This document shows positions 48,578 through 57,254 of a DNA stretch of 64,000 nucleotides, piece after piece. The translations under genes were made by a program, and so were the position numbers. The DNA is from Cyanobacteria bacterium RI_101 (lineage in GTDB: Bacteria > Cyanobacteriota > Cyanobacteriia > Cyanobacteriales > Microcystaceae), in assembly GCA_016471375.1 (NCBI GenBank), contig WGLZ01000049.1:1-64000 (forward strand). The letters are read 5' to 3'. Numbering within the stretch: the stretch's first letter is position 1; each line of letters opens with the position of its first letter. The notes beneath the pieces were generated by a model. The model was not told the DNA's origin, did no database searches, and saw only the letters and a list, made by a program, of their open reading frames with translations.

Positions 48578-51097
48578 ATGCGAGCAGTATTAATGGCCGG
48601 AGGATCGGGCACCCGACTCCGCCCTCTGACATGCGATCTGCCCAAGCCCATGGTTCCGATCTTGAACCGGCCCATCGCCGCCCATATTATCCATCTCCTC
48701 AAGCGCCACAACATCACGGAAATCATCGCTACCCTCCACTATTTGCCGGACGCCTTGCAAGATTATTTCCAGGACGGAAGCGAATTTGGCGTGCGCATGA
48801 GTTACTCCGTGGAGGACGAACTGCCCCTGGGCACGGCGGGATGCGTCAAAAATTTAGAAGAATTGCTCCAGGAGACCTTTTTGGTCATTAGCGGCGACAG
48901 TATCACGGATCTGGATCTCAGCGCCGCCATCGCCTTCCATCGAGCAAAGGGAGCCAAGGCGACCCTAGTGTTAACTCGGGTGCCCAATCCTATTGAATTT
49001 GGGGTGGTCATCACCGACGAGCGCCAGCGGATTCGGCGCTTTTTGGAAAAGCCCTCCACCAGCGAAATTTTTTCCGACACCGTCAACACCGGCATTTACA
49101 TTCTGGAACCGGAGTTGTTGAGCTACTTGCCCGACAAGGAAGAAGCGGATTTTTCTAAGGATCTCTTCCCCCTCCTGTTGGAAAAAGACGAGCCAATGTA
49201 CGGCTATATCGCCGAAGGCTACTGGTGCGATGTGGGCAGTCTGGAGTCCTACCGGGAAGCGCAATACGACGCCCTCGGAGAGAAGGTGGCGCTGGATTTT
49301 CCTCAGAGTTGTCCCCAACCGGGGGTCTGGATGGGCGACAACGTTATTATCGACCCCACGGCCCGCCTCTGTCCTCCGGTCTTGATCGGGGATAACTGTC
49401 GCATTGGCCCCAACAGCGAAATCGGCCCCGCCACGGTCATTGGCGACAACACCACCATCGGTCTCGGCGCCGAATTGAAACGGGCCATCGTCGGCCACGG
49501 CGCGCTGATTGGGGACGAAGTCTCCCTGGCGGCCTGCGTGGTGGGGCGGGGTTGCCGGGTGGAGCGCCGGACGCAAATTCTCGAAGGCGCCGTTATCGGC
49601 CCCCTCTGCATCATCGGCGAGGAATCTTTAATTAACGCCAACGTCAAGGTCTGGCCCCGCAAACGGGTGGAGTCCGGCGCCATCCTCAACGTCAATTTAA
49701 TCTGGGGCAACACCGCCCAGCGTAATCTTTTTGGACAACGGGGCGTGTCCGGCGTCGTCAATATCGACATGACCCCGGAATTCGCCGTCAAACTCGGCGC
49801 CGCCTACGGCTCTTCCCTGAAAGTGGGGGCGGAAATCGTGGTTTCCCGGGACCAGCGCAACGTCTCCCGCATGGTGACCCGCTCCCTCATCGCCGGGCTG
49901 ATGTCCGTGGGAGTCAATGTCCAAAACCTAGAGGCCACCGCCATTCCCATCGCCCGCACCATGATCCCTAAACTGGGGGTGATGGGCGGGATTCACGTGC
50001 GGATTGACCCGGATCGGCCGGAGTATTTGCTGATTGAATTTTTAGACAGCCAAGGGATTAACATTTCCAAAGCCGCGGAAAAGAAAATTGAAGGGGTTTA
50101 TTTCAAAGAAGACCTGCGACGGGTCAATATCCCGGAAATTGGGGAAATGTCCTACCCCGCCCAGGTCTTGGAAACCTACCGCCACAGTTTTGAGACTCTG
50201 CTGGATGTGGAAATCCTCAGTCGCGGGGACAATAAAATCGTCATCGACTACGCCTACGGCGTCTCCGGCGCCATTTTGCCCCTAATCCTCTCTAAATTTC
50301 GTTGCGACGCGGTGGTGCTCAACGCCAGTCTCCGACAAACCGCCGTCTCCAACGAAGAGCGGGAAACGCTCCTACACCAGTTGGGTCAGGTGGTGGAGGC
50401 GCTGAGGGCTAGTATGGGCGTTCAGGTTTCCGCCAACGGCGAGCAGTTAATTCTAGTGGACGAGTCGGGACTGCCCATTCGGGGGGAGTTTTTAACGGCG
50501 CTGATGATCCATCTCGTCCTCAGCGCCTATCCGGGGGGAACCGTGGTCGCGCCGGTGCAGGCCTCCAGCGCCGTGGAGTATTTGGCCCGGCGCCATCAGG
50601 GGCGGGTGATTCGGACGAAGGCCAACCCCACGGCGTTAATGGCCGCGGCCCAGACCAACGCCCAGGTCGTGCTGGGAGGGAGTGGCGACACGGGCTTTAT
50701 TTTCCCTCGGCTCCATCCCGGTTTTGACGCCATGTTTAGCATCGCCAAGGTGGTGGAAATGTTGGCCCACCAGGGTAAAACCCTCGCTCAACTGCGCCGG
50801 GAACTGCCCAAGGTCTATCACCAGTCCTGCTCCGTCCGGTGTCCCTGGAAGGCCAAGGGCGCCTTGATGCGCTATCTGGTGGAAATCCACCGCCACCACC
50901 ATTTAGAACTGATTGACGGGGTGAAAATTATTTATCCCCGGAGCGATAACTGGGTGCTGATTCTCCCCGACGCCGGAGAACCCTGCGTCCATATTTTCGC
51001 CAACAGCGAGGACAGGGAGTGGGTGGACTACCATCTCCGCACCTACCGTCATCAGGTGCAAGTTTTCCTGGATCAACATCAAGAGCGCCACGGTTAA
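48578..51097 (+). CDS. Mannose-1-phosphate guanylyltransferase/phosphomannomutase fusion
   Basis: An 839-residue protein. Residues 1-235: nucleotidyltransferase, MRAVLMAGGSGTRLRPLT, then DLPKPMVPILNRP and VISGDSITDLDL. Residues 250-370: left-handed beta-helix hexapeptide repeats (IGDNCRIGPNSEIG). Residues 385-839: a phosphohexomutase-like region with a domain resembling PMM but with an altered active-site loop (KVGAEIVVSRDQRNVSRMVT has Ser in DQRNVS instead of the usual TASHN). It would supply GDP-mannose for polysaccharide. ATG at 48578 follows GAGAGG; the longer upstream frame is not needed. Confidence 0.85.
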   Translation: MRAVLMAGGSGTRLRPLTCDLPKPMVPILNRPIAAHIIHLLKRHNITEIIATLHYLPDALQDYFQDGSEFGVRMSYSVEDELPLGTAGCVKNLEELLQETFLVISGDSITDLDLSAAIAFHRAKGAKATLVLTRVPNPIEFGVVITDERQRIRRFLEKPSTSEIFSDTVNTGIYILEPELLSYLPDKEEADFSKDLFPLLLEKDEPMYGYIAEGYWCDVGSLESYREAQYDALGEKVALDFPQSCPQPGVWMGDNVIIDPTARLCPPVLIGDNCRIGPNSEIGPATVIGDNTTIGLGAELKRAIVGHGALIGDEVSLAACVVGRGCRVERRTQILEGAVIGPLCIIGEESLINANVKVWPRKRVESGAILNVNLIWGNTAQRNLFGQRGVSGVVNIDMTPEFAVKLGAAYGSSLKVGAEIVVSRDQRNVSRMVTRSLIAGLMSVGVNVQNLEATAIPIARTMIPKLGVMGGIHVRIDPDRPEYLLIEFLDSQGINISKAAEKKIEGVYFKEDLRRVNIPEIGEMSYPAQVLETYRHSFETLLDVEILSRGDNKIVIDYAYGVSGAILPLILSKFRCDAVVLNASLRQTAVSNEERETLLHQLGQVVEALRASMGVQVSANGEQLILVDESGLPIRGEFLTALMIHLVLSAYPGGTVVAPVQASSAVEYLARRHQGRVIRTKANPTALMAAAQTNAQVVLGGSGDTGFIFPRLHPGFDAMFSIAKVVEMLAHQGKTLAQLRRELPKVYHQSCSVRCPWKAKGALMRYLVEIHRHHHLELIDGVKIIYPRSDNWVLILPDAGEPCVHIFANSEDREWVDYHLRTYRHQVQVFLDQHQERHG

Positions 51098-51119
51098 CGG
51101 CTTAACCAGACCCCTAAAT

Positions 51120-51140
51120 CCCCCAACTTTGGGGGACTTT
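51120..51140 (+). terminator. Candidate terminator after the guanylyltransferase gene
   Basis: CCCCC-AACTTT-GGGGG followed by ACTTT. The hairpin is strong but the T-run is short. Confidence 0.5.
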
Positions 51141-51196
51141 AACACGTCTAAGGGGTTCGGGGAGTTAGACGAGGCTCCCGCATTCTAACGGCGCCG

Positions 51197-51228
51197 AAAA
51201 AAAAGCTCTCTATTTTTAGGTAGAGAGC
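51197..51228 (-). terminator. Rho-independent terminator for the minus-strand hli unit
   Basis: On the minus strand GCTCTCTA, an 8-base loop, TAGAGAGC, then eight T. It lies 54 bases after the stop of the 91-residue membrane protein gene. Confidence 0.88.
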
Positions 51229-51281
51229 GGTTAAAGTTCACTGTCAAGAAAGGAGCGGTCAAGGGGGGTTAGCCCGCGGAC

Positions 51282-51557
51282 TTAGCCCACAAAGGGAGTG
51301 TGGGAGAAACCGAAAAACTGAGGATGGCTGAAGCAGAAGGCCCAGAGAGCGCCGCTAACGGAGACGGCCAGAAGAATATTGGTAAAAAAGCGACCCAGTT
51401 CGGGGTTGGCGCCGAGTTGTTTGTCTTCCTGACCGGCGGTGAAGAAGAGGGACCAAGCTTGGTTGGCGGAGATGGCTTGGAAGCGATTGAAGTCGGAGCG
51501 GAAGACCACGGGGGCGAAAAGATCTTTGTTGGCGTAAATATCGGCGTCGGCGTTCAT
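51282..51557 (-). CDS. Small single-helix membrane protein downstream of hli
   Basis: A 91-residue protein. The N-terminal 55 residues are polar and aromatic (YANKDLFAPVVFRSDFNRFQ AISANQAWSLFFTAGQEDKQ); residues about 58-80 (TNILLAVSVSGALWAFCF) form one membrane helix; the end is FSHTPFVG. The pattern is not an HLIP. It follows the high-light-inducible gene on the same strand and ends at a strong terminator, so it may share its promoter. No family recognised; a photosystem-associated role is plausible. Confidence 0.6.
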   Translation of the reverse strand: MNADADIYANKDLFAPVVFRSDFNRFQAISANQAWSLFFTAGQEDKQLGANPELGRFFTNILLAVSVSGALWAFCFSHPQFFGFSHTPFVG

Positions 51558-51688
51558 GTTAGGTCTGGGGGGATAGGAGGAAGGGGGGAGCGGGAAGAAA
51601 GGGAGGAGCGGGGAGGAGGGAGGTTAAGAAAATGAGAGGGGGCGTTCGGGTTTCTCATAAATGTCCGAACCGTAACGCCCAGAAAGAC

Positions 51689-51907
51689 TTAGAGGCTCGT
51701 GAGCCAACCAATGACGCCGTGACCGGTGACGACTTCCATGATCAGGAGGGAGACGAAGCCAATCATGGCGAAGCGTCCGTTCATTTTTTCGGCGTATTCC
51801 GTCCAGCCGGCTTGGACGGTGTCGTCAACGTAAACCTTGGGTTCGAGGGCGAAGTTGTTGAGACGATTTTCAGAATCAAGTTTGAAGCCGCGGGTGGAAG
51901 TCGTCAT
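51689..51907 (-). CDS. High-light-inducible protein (HLIP/SCP)
   Basis: A 72-residue one-helix protein. [31 protein letters not shown] is the chlorophyll-a/b-binding-like helix with ExxNxRxAM, in which E and N/R bind chlorophyll across a dimer. The N-terminal 35 residues are a soluble extension. HLIPs protect photosystem assembly and quench excess energy in thylakoids. The upstream HLR1 motif at 51936-51953 points to RpaB control. Confidence 0.95.
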   Translation of the reverse strand: MTTSTRGFKLDSENRLNNFALEPKVYVDDTVQAGWTEYAEKMNGRFAMIGFVSLLIMEVVTGHGVIGWLTSL

Positions 51908-51935
51908 GGGGTTTACCGGTAGGGGTTTGTTTCTT

Positions 51936-51953
51936 TATGTAAACTACTGTAAC
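51936..51953 (-). promoter_or_regulatory. HLR1-like RpaB binding element
   Basis: On the minus strand GTTACAGT-AG-TTTACATA: two octamers (G/T)TTACA(T/A)(T/A) with a two-base gap, one mismatch in the first. It ends 28 bases before the HLIP start. A TTGTCA lies upstream at a distance that would place TACAGT at -10, so the element may overlap the core promoter, the position where RpaB represses in low light. Confidence 0.75.
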
Positions 51954-52103
51954 ACTATGTTAAGAAATATGACAAGGCCCTTGACAAAAATAATCTTTTC
52001 ATGTGAAGAAAGTCGCGGCGATAAGAGGGGAATCCCGCCGCCGGGGGGAACTTACCGCCAGCCGATACAATCGTTAGAAGTCTTACGCCGAATTCTCCTC
52101 TCC

Positions 52104-52841
52104 ATGTCCGACGAGTCCCCCTTGATCCGCATTGCCCTGGAACCGGAAGCCGATTTTCTGCGCCTGACCTGGGAGGTTCGTCCTGGGGAGGGGAAACCGG
52201 AAATTAAGGAACTGGCTCCCCACTGGTCGGCGCTGGAGCAGTCCCTCGCGACTTATCTACAACTTCAGGACGGGCGCTGGCCCGGAGGTAAAACGGTGCG
52301 TCTGGCGGCCCGGAATTATCTCCTCGACGCCCGCCAACTCCAAGCCATCGCCCAATGTCTCAAGCGCCATCAATTCAGCTTGCAGTGGATCGAGACCAAC
52401 CGTCGCCAAACCGCCGTCGCCGCGGCCAGCGCCGGTTATTCGGTGCAACAGACGGCTCCCCAGGCGCGATATCTAGCGGGGGAAAAGGAGACGGCGCCCC
52501 TGGTGCTCAAAAATACTCTCCGCTCCGGCGCCGAGATTCGCCATAACGGCGACGTCATTTTATGGGGAGACGTCAATCCGGGGGGAGAAATTATCGCCGG
52601 GGGTGATATTTTAATCTGGGGCACCCTCCGGGGCACGGCCCACGCCGGGGCGAAAGGAAAGGAAGACGCGGTGGTGATGATGTTGCGCTCCGGCGCCAGT
52701 CAGATTCGCATCGCCGACCAGGTGGCCCGGGTGACGCCGGAGGATAATCCCCAGGGAGAGCCGGAGGTGGCGCATTTAACCCCCGACGGCATTCGCATTA
52801 CGCCCCTCTGGAGTTTTAAACGCTCCGCCGCCTCTCAGTAA
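52104..52841 (+). CDS. minC: Septum site-determining protein MinC
   Basis: A 245-residue protein. The C-terminal beta-helix domain (about 125-225) has the MinC pattern LRSGAEIRHNGDVILWGDVN PGGEIIAGGDILIWGTLRGT AHAG, which binds MinD and FtsZ. The N-terminal domain (1-110) is the FtsZ-inhibiting part. ATG 52104 chosen; the frame extends far upstream but the upstream part covers the hli promoter. First gene of minCDE. Confidence 0.95.
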   Translation: MSDESPLIRIALEPEADFLRLTWEVRPGEGKPEIKELAPHWSALEQSLATYLQLQDGRWPGGKTVRLAARNYLLDARQLQAIAQCLKRHQFSLQWIETNRRQTAVAAASAGYSVQQTAPQARYLAGEKETAPLVLKNTLRSGAEIRHNGDVILWGDVNPGGEIIAGGDILIWGTLRGTAHAGAKGKEDAVVMMLRSGASQIRIADQVARVTPEDNPQGEPEVAHLTPDGIRITPLWSFKRSAASQ

Positions 52842-52894
52842 GGCCCGCTCGACTCGGTATGATTCTACAAACGCGCGCTTAACACTTAACGTTT

Positions 52895-53695
52895 ATGAAC
52901 CGGATTATCGTCATCACCTCGGGCAAAGGGGGCGTGGGCAAAACCACCACCACCGCGAATCTCGGCGCCGCCCTGGCCCGTTTAGGCAAAAAGGTGGCGC
53001 TGGTGGACGCGGATTTTGGCTTGCGGAATTTGGATCTCCTACTGGGGTTAGAGCAACGGATCGTCTATACCGCCATCGACGTTCTAGCGGGGGATTGCGC
53101 CATTGAAAAGGCTTTGGTCAAAGATAAGCGCTTGCCTAATTTAGTCCTCCTGCCCGCGGCCCAGAACCGCTCCAAGGACGCCATCAACGCCGAGCAAATG
53201 CAGGCCTTGGTGGATCAGTTGCGCCCTAAATTTGACTATATTCTGATTGATTGCCCCGCTGGCATTGAAAGCGGCTTTCGCAACGCCGTTACCCCCGCCC
53301 AGGAGGCGCTGGTGGTGACAACCCCGGAAATGTCCGCCGTGCGGGACGCGGACCGGGTGATTGGTTTGCTGGAAGCGGAGGGGGTCGGGCGGATTCGGCT
53401 GATTATTAATCGTCTGCGGCCGGAAATGATCCAGATGAATCAGATGATCGGCGTCGAGGACATTTTAGATTTACTGGCGGTGCCCCTCATCGGCGTGGTG
53501 CCGGACGACCAGAAAATTATTATTTCCACCAATAAAGGAGAGCCGTTAACCCTGGAAGAAAAACTCTCCGCCCCCGGTTTGGCCTTTAGCAACATCGCCC
53601 GGCGTCTGGACGGTCAGGATGTGCCTTTCCTCGACTTGATGTCCGCTAATGACGGCCTGCTCACTCGCATCCGGCGCCGTCTTTTTGGCGGTTAG
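52895..53695 (+). CDS. minD: Septum site-determining ATPase MinD
   Basis: A 266-residue deviant Walker ATPase: TSGKGGVGKTTTTANLGAAL (K11 and K16 type), the switch II region DCPAGIESGFRNAV, and a C-terminal amphipathic helix (DGLLTRIRRRLFGG) that anchors to the membrane. It recruits MinC and is stimulated by MinE. All motifs intact. Confidence 0.98.
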   Translation: MNRIIVITSGKGGVGKTTTTANLGAALARLGKKVALVDADFGLRNLDLLLGLEQRIVYTAIDVLAGDCAIEKALVKDKRLPNLVLLPAAQNRSKDAINAEQMQALVDQLRPKFDYILIDCPAGIESGFRNAVTPAQEALVVTTPEMSAVRDADRVIGLLEAEGVGRIRLIINRLRPEMIQMNQMIGVEDILDLLAVPLIGVVPDDQKIIISTNKGEPLTLEEKLSAPGLAFSNIARRLDGQDVPFLDLMSANDGLLTRIRRRLFGG

Positions 53696-53725
53696 CGGCT
53701 CATTTACTCTCACCTAGGGCGACCC

Positions 53726-54013
53726 ATGAATTTACTGGAACTCCTCGACAATCTCTTCGGCAAAGGCAACGCCCGGAGCGGCGACGACGCCAAGCGCCGC
53801 TTAAAACTGGTCATCGCCAACGACCGCTCCGGCCTCAGCCCGGAAATGTTGGAGGCCATGCGTCAGGATATTTTGGAGGTGGTGAGCCGCTACGTGGAAA
53901 TCGATTCGGCGGAAATGGAACTTTCCCTCGAAAGCGACCAACGGATGACGGCGCTGATCGCCAATTTGCCGGTGCGGAAGGTGCGGCGGCGCCCCGGTCA
54001 GGGGGAAATCTAG
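53726..54013 (+). CDS. minE: Cell division topological specificity factor MinE
   Basis: A 95-residue MinE: DDAKRRLKLVIANDRSGLSP contains the MinD-binding strand/helix, followed by the dimerisation domain IDSAEMELSLESDQRMTALI ANLPVR. N-terminal MNLLELLDNLF is the membrane-targeting segment. The stop TAG overlaps in CTAG with the stop of the convergent metallophosphatase gene. Confidence 0.97.
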   Translation: MNLLELLDNLFGKGNARSGDDAKRRLKLVIANDRSGLSPEMLEAMRQDILEVVSRYVEIDSAEMELSLESDQRMTALIANLPVRKVRRRPGQGEI

Positions 54014-55104
54014 AACGCCAGTTCGGTATCGTTGTCGCTAAAACTTAAATGGGCCGGATGGTTGAATTGATTGAACTGGTGTAGGAAGCGTTGGGCCGGC
54101 GCCGGAAAGTGGGGAAAGTGGAATTGGGCGTCCCCGGCGGCCACGTCGGCCCAGAAGTAACGCAAGTTTTTGGCCAAAGGCTCGGCGCTCTGGGAGGGAA
54201 GATTCAAGGGCGGCGCCGTCAGCAGACGCATCATAAAAGAGTGGGAGCGCTCCGCTAGGAATTGGCGGGACTGGTGGGCCAGATCGGGGTAATCCGCTAA
54301 ACTTTCGACCCGGTGGCTTTGAATTTTTAAGTTCCAACCCTCCCCTTGGGGTTCGCAGTCCACAATCCGGTAGGGGTGGGGGTAACTGACTAGGGAGCCG
54401 GTGGTGATTTCGTAGAGTCCCCCCTGGTAGGCGATGTCCTGGACGTGGAGATGGCCCGTTAGGATTAATTTCGCGCCGTAGCGCCGGAGTAGATGCCGCA
54501 GGCGCCGGGCGTTGCTGAGCATATAGCGGCGGCCCAGTTCGTGGCGGGATTGGCCGGGGAGGTGTTCCACCACATTGTGGTGAATCATGGCGATGATAAA
54601 CTCCCCCTGGCGGCGCTCTAGCTCTTCTTCCAACCAGCGCAGTTGTCCCTGGGTTAAACTCCCCACCTGTTGTCCTTTGCGGTTAAAGCCGTTGGAGTTG
54701 AGGGCGATGAGGCGGACTCCCGGCGCGAGTTCCCGGCTGTAGTCGAGGGAGTCGGTCTGGTCGTAGCCCTGTCGTTGGTAGTAAGCGCCGAAGTCTTCTA
54801 ACCCAATACCGTTAGTCCGGGTTTGAGGATAGGGGACGTCGTGGTTGCCGGGGATGACATAACAGGGAAAGGGCAATCGAGCCAAACGGTCGCTCAGCCA
54901 GGCGTGGTTTTCCGGCTCTCCGTCCTGGGTCAGGTCGCCGGGGATTAACAGAAAATCTAAATTTGAGTTTTGCAGATGTTCCAGCGCCTGCTCTAGGGCG
55001 GCAATACTAATTTCCACTTGATGAAACCGCAGAACCCCCGGCGCGATGGTCTGGGGCAGAGCGATGTGGGGGTCGCTGACGATGCCGAAACGGAAGGCCT
55101 GCAT
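54010..55104 (-). CDS. Calcineurin-like metallophosphatase
   Basis: A 364-residue protein with all five metallophosphatase motifs: SDPHIAL, IPGDLTQDGEPE, IPGNHDVPYP, MIHHNVVEHL and LTGHLHVQD. This order resembles CpdA-type cyclic nucleotide phosphodiesterases. The ATG at 55104 has AGGA five bases upstream; a longer frame to 55191 adds basic residues of no family resemblance. Its stop codon overlaps that of minE. Substrate unknown. Confidence 0.88.
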   Translation of the reverse strand: MQAFRFGIVSDPHIALPQTIAPGVLRFHQVEISIAALEQALEHLQNSNLDFLLIPGDLTQDGEPENHAWLSDRLARLPFPCYVIPGNHDVPYPQTRTNGIGLEDFGAYYQRQGYDQTDSLDYSRELAPGVRLIALNSNGFNRKGQQVGSLTQGQLRWLEEELERRQGEFIIAMIHHNVVEHLPGQSRHELGRRYMLSNARRLRHLLRRYGAKLILTGHLHVQDIAYQGGLYEITTGSLVSYPHPYRIVDCEPQGEGWNLKIQSHRVESLADYPDLAHQSRQFLAERSHSFMMRLLTAPPLNLPSQSAEPLAKNLRYFWADVAAGDAQFHFPHFPAPAQRFLHQFNQFNHPAHLSFSDNDTELAF

Positions 55105-55234
55105 AAAGATCCTGAACCTGAGCCAAAAATTCCTTTTCCTACGATAGCCCGAGCGCCGGGATTCGGGCCAGAGTGTAATCGGGAAAACCAAGGCGGCGCT
55201 TTATGATCATCGTCAATGTCATGAATTCAGTCCG

Positions 55235-55280
55235 GCGTCCTCCGGTTCCCCTCCTTGGAGGGGTTAGGGGTGGGTCTAAC
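55235..55280. repeat. Dispersed repeat, family B, copy 4 (reverse)
   Basis: CGTCCTCCGGTTCCCCTCCT, then TGGAGGGGTTAGGGGTGGGT, the reverse complement of the unit at 15847. It lies in the 314-base gap before ackA, which is otherwise taken up by the family D copy. Confidence 0.65.
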
Positions 55281-55308
55281 CCCTCCTAATGAATACGCCT
55301 AACGGTTG

Positions 55309-55425
55309 ACCACCCCGTCAGGCTACGCCTGCCACCCCTCCAAAGGAGGGGAATTGCTCGCAGACAAGCTCCTGTCCCCATTCCCCTCCCGTGGAGGGGT
55401 GCCCCGAAGGGGCGGGGTGGTCAAG
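55309..55425. repeat. Dispersed repeat, family D, copy 2
   Basis: Bounded by GACCACCCCG and CGGGGTGGTC, with CAGGCTACGCCTGCCACCCC and CCCCTCCCGTGGAGGGGTGC inside, matching 19118-19243. Again next to a family B copy, as at 19 kb. Confidence 0.7.
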
Positions 55426-55505
55426 CCAGTCGAGGGTTGACGCCTTACGCTATCGCTAACGCCTCCTACGATCTGGATTTGTAAACGCTTTTAGTCAGGG
55501 TTTTT

Positions 55506-56738
55506 ATGAAAATTTTAGTCCTCAACGCCGGATCGAGCAGTCAGAAAAGCTGTCTCTACGACCTCTCTCCCGAGAGTCTGCCCAGCGCCGTTCCCGAACC
55601 CCTCTGGGAGGCCTTTATCGACTGGACGGTGGAAGCGGGCCACGGAATTTTAACCGTCGAAGCCAAGGGGCAAAAGCGCCGGTTTGACTTGGATAGCGGC
55701 GACCGAATTGGGGGCGTGGCCCGGATGTTAAACACCCTCGTCGAGGGCGACAGCGCCGTTTTAGGGGCGTTAAAGGAAATTACCGCGGTGGGTCATCGAG
55801 TCGTTCATGGCGGCGCTGAATATACCCAATCCGTCTGGATTACCCCCGAAGTGAAAGCCACTATCGCCCGCCTGATTCCCCTCGCTCCGAACCATAACCC
55901 CGCCCACCTAGAGGGGATGGACGCCATTGAACAAGCTCTCGGCGCCGTTCCCCAATTCGCCGTCTTCGACACCGCCTTTCACCAAACGATTCCCCCCGCC
56001 GCCGCTTACTATCCTCTGCCCTGGGCGCTGACGGAAAAGGGCGTCCGGCGCTACGGCTTCCACGGCACCAGCCACCGCTATTGCGCCCAACAGGCGGCCC
56101 GAATTTTGGGGCAACCTTTGGAAAATCTGAAATTAGTCACCTGCCACATCGGCAACGGCGCTTCCCTAGCCGCGGTCGCTGACGGTCAATGTCTTGACAC
56201 CACCATGGGCTTCACCCCCCTGGAGGGCTTAATGATGGGCGCCCGCAGTGGATCTATTGACCCCGCTATTTTGATTTATTTAATGCGGGAAGAGGGCTAC
56301 AGCGCCGACCAACTTAACGATCTGCTCAATAAGCAATCCGGTCTGTTGGGGGTTTCCGGGCTGTCGGCGGATTTGCGGACGGTGTTGGAAGCCGAAGCGG
56401 CCGGCGATCCCCGAGCGACCTTAGCCGTGAACATGTACGTCCACCGTTTTCGGAGTTTTTTGGGGCAAATGATCGCTACTCTCGGCGGTCTGGATACTCT
56501 CGTCTTTACCGCCGGGGTGGGGGAAAACTCGGCCCTCATTCGGGAGCGGGTTTGCCAAAATTTCGCCTTTTTAGGCTTAACGTTAGACGAAGAGAAAAAT
56601 CGGCGCTCGCCCCGCAATCAACTCATTTCGGCGCCGGAGTCTTCCGTAAAAGTCCTGATTATCCACACCGAGGAGGATTGGGCCATCGCCACCGAGGGCT
56701 GGGAACTGTTGCAGTCTCAACCGGGGCGGGAATCGTAA
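55506..56738 (+). CDS. ackA: Acetate kinase
   Basis: A 410-residue ASKHA-fold kinase interconverting acetate/ATP and acetyl phosphate. Motifs: LVLNAGSSSQKSCLY, GHRVVHGGAEY, FDTAFHQTIP, YGFHGTSHRY, TCHIGNGASLAAV, MMGARSGSIDPAIL and TAGVGENSALIR. The insertion DLSPESLPSAVPEPLWEAFI near residue 25 is normal for cyanobacteria. pta is not adjacent. The preceding repeats separate it from the metallophosphatase gene. Confidence 0.98.
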   Translation: MKILVLNAGSSSQKSCLYDLSPESLPSAVPEPLWEAFIDWTVEAGHGILTVEAKGQKRRFDLDSGDRIGGVARMLNTLVEGDSAVLGALKEITAVGHRVVHGGAEYTQSVWITPEVKATIARLIPLAPNHNPAHLEGMDAIEQALGAVPQFAVFDTAFHQTIPPAAAYYPLPWALTEKGVRRYGFHGTSHRYCAQQAARILGQPLENLKLVTCHIGNGASLAAVADGQCLDTTMGFTPLEGLMMGARSGSIDPAILIYLMREEGYSADQLNDLLNKQSGLLGVSGLSADLRTVLEAEAAGDPRATLAVNMYVHRFRSFLGQMIATLGGLDTLVFTAGVGENSALIRERVCQNFAFLGLTLDEEKNRRSPRNQLISAPESSVKVLIIHTEEDWAIATEGWELLQSQPGRES

Positions 56739-56754
56739 AAAGTCCCAATCGCCC

Positions 56755-57078
56755 CTAACGCCAACGTTGATTTTCTAGATCCCGCAGTTGGCGCTCTAAG
56801 CGGTCGATGCGGCCCCGAAGTTCGTCTAGTTCCGACTGCCGCGGCACCCCTAGATCCTGGAGCATATTGCGCAATTGGCGCTCTAGGTTGGTTTCCAGTT
56901 GGCTTTGCTCGTCCCGGATGCGGTTGAGCAAGTCGTCCACAAAAGCCGTGGCCTGATCCGGGTTAATTTTTCCCTCCCTCACCCATTGCTCGCTGGCCTC
57001 CCCTAATTTTTCGGCGACGAGGGAGGTGGTGCCAATACCCACCATCAGAATTTGTTTGAGCCAATCGTTTGTATCCAT
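56755..57078 (-). CDS. Phasin-like coiled-coil protein
   Basis: A 107-residue helical protein: WLKQILMVGIGTTSLVAEKL GEASEQWVREGKI, then a long heptad region (SQLETNLERQLRNMLQDLGV and LRGRIDRLERQLRDLENQ). The order, with KLGEA...REGKI followed by coiled coil, is that of the phasin-like PHA-granule/DUF family common in cyanobacteria. Whether it coats PHB granules here cannot be judged. Convergent with ackA. Confidence 0.72.
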   Translation of the reverse strand: MDTNDWLKQILMVGIGTTSLVAEKLGEASEQWVREGKINPDQATAFVDDLLNRIRDEQSQLETNLERQLRNMLQDLGVPRQSELDELRGRIDRLERQLRDLENQRWR

Positions 57079-57254
57079 TAATCGCAGGGGGGAGGGAAAC
57101 GACCCTAGGATAACAAATTTAACCGCGCCGTTTGGGGGGAAAGCCGAAGCGTCGGGGTTGGGGAGCTAAAGCGCCGTTTTCTACGTCAAGGTAGGCGAGT
57201 CGCGGCCTAGCTCCCGGCTAAGCGTTCCTTTGCTAATCCTGAAATTTCGTCGAT

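Noticed and set aside
51837-52103. Long N-terminal extension of minC
   Set aside because: It covers the HLR1 element and divergent hli promoter, and minC homologues start at the internal ATG 52104.
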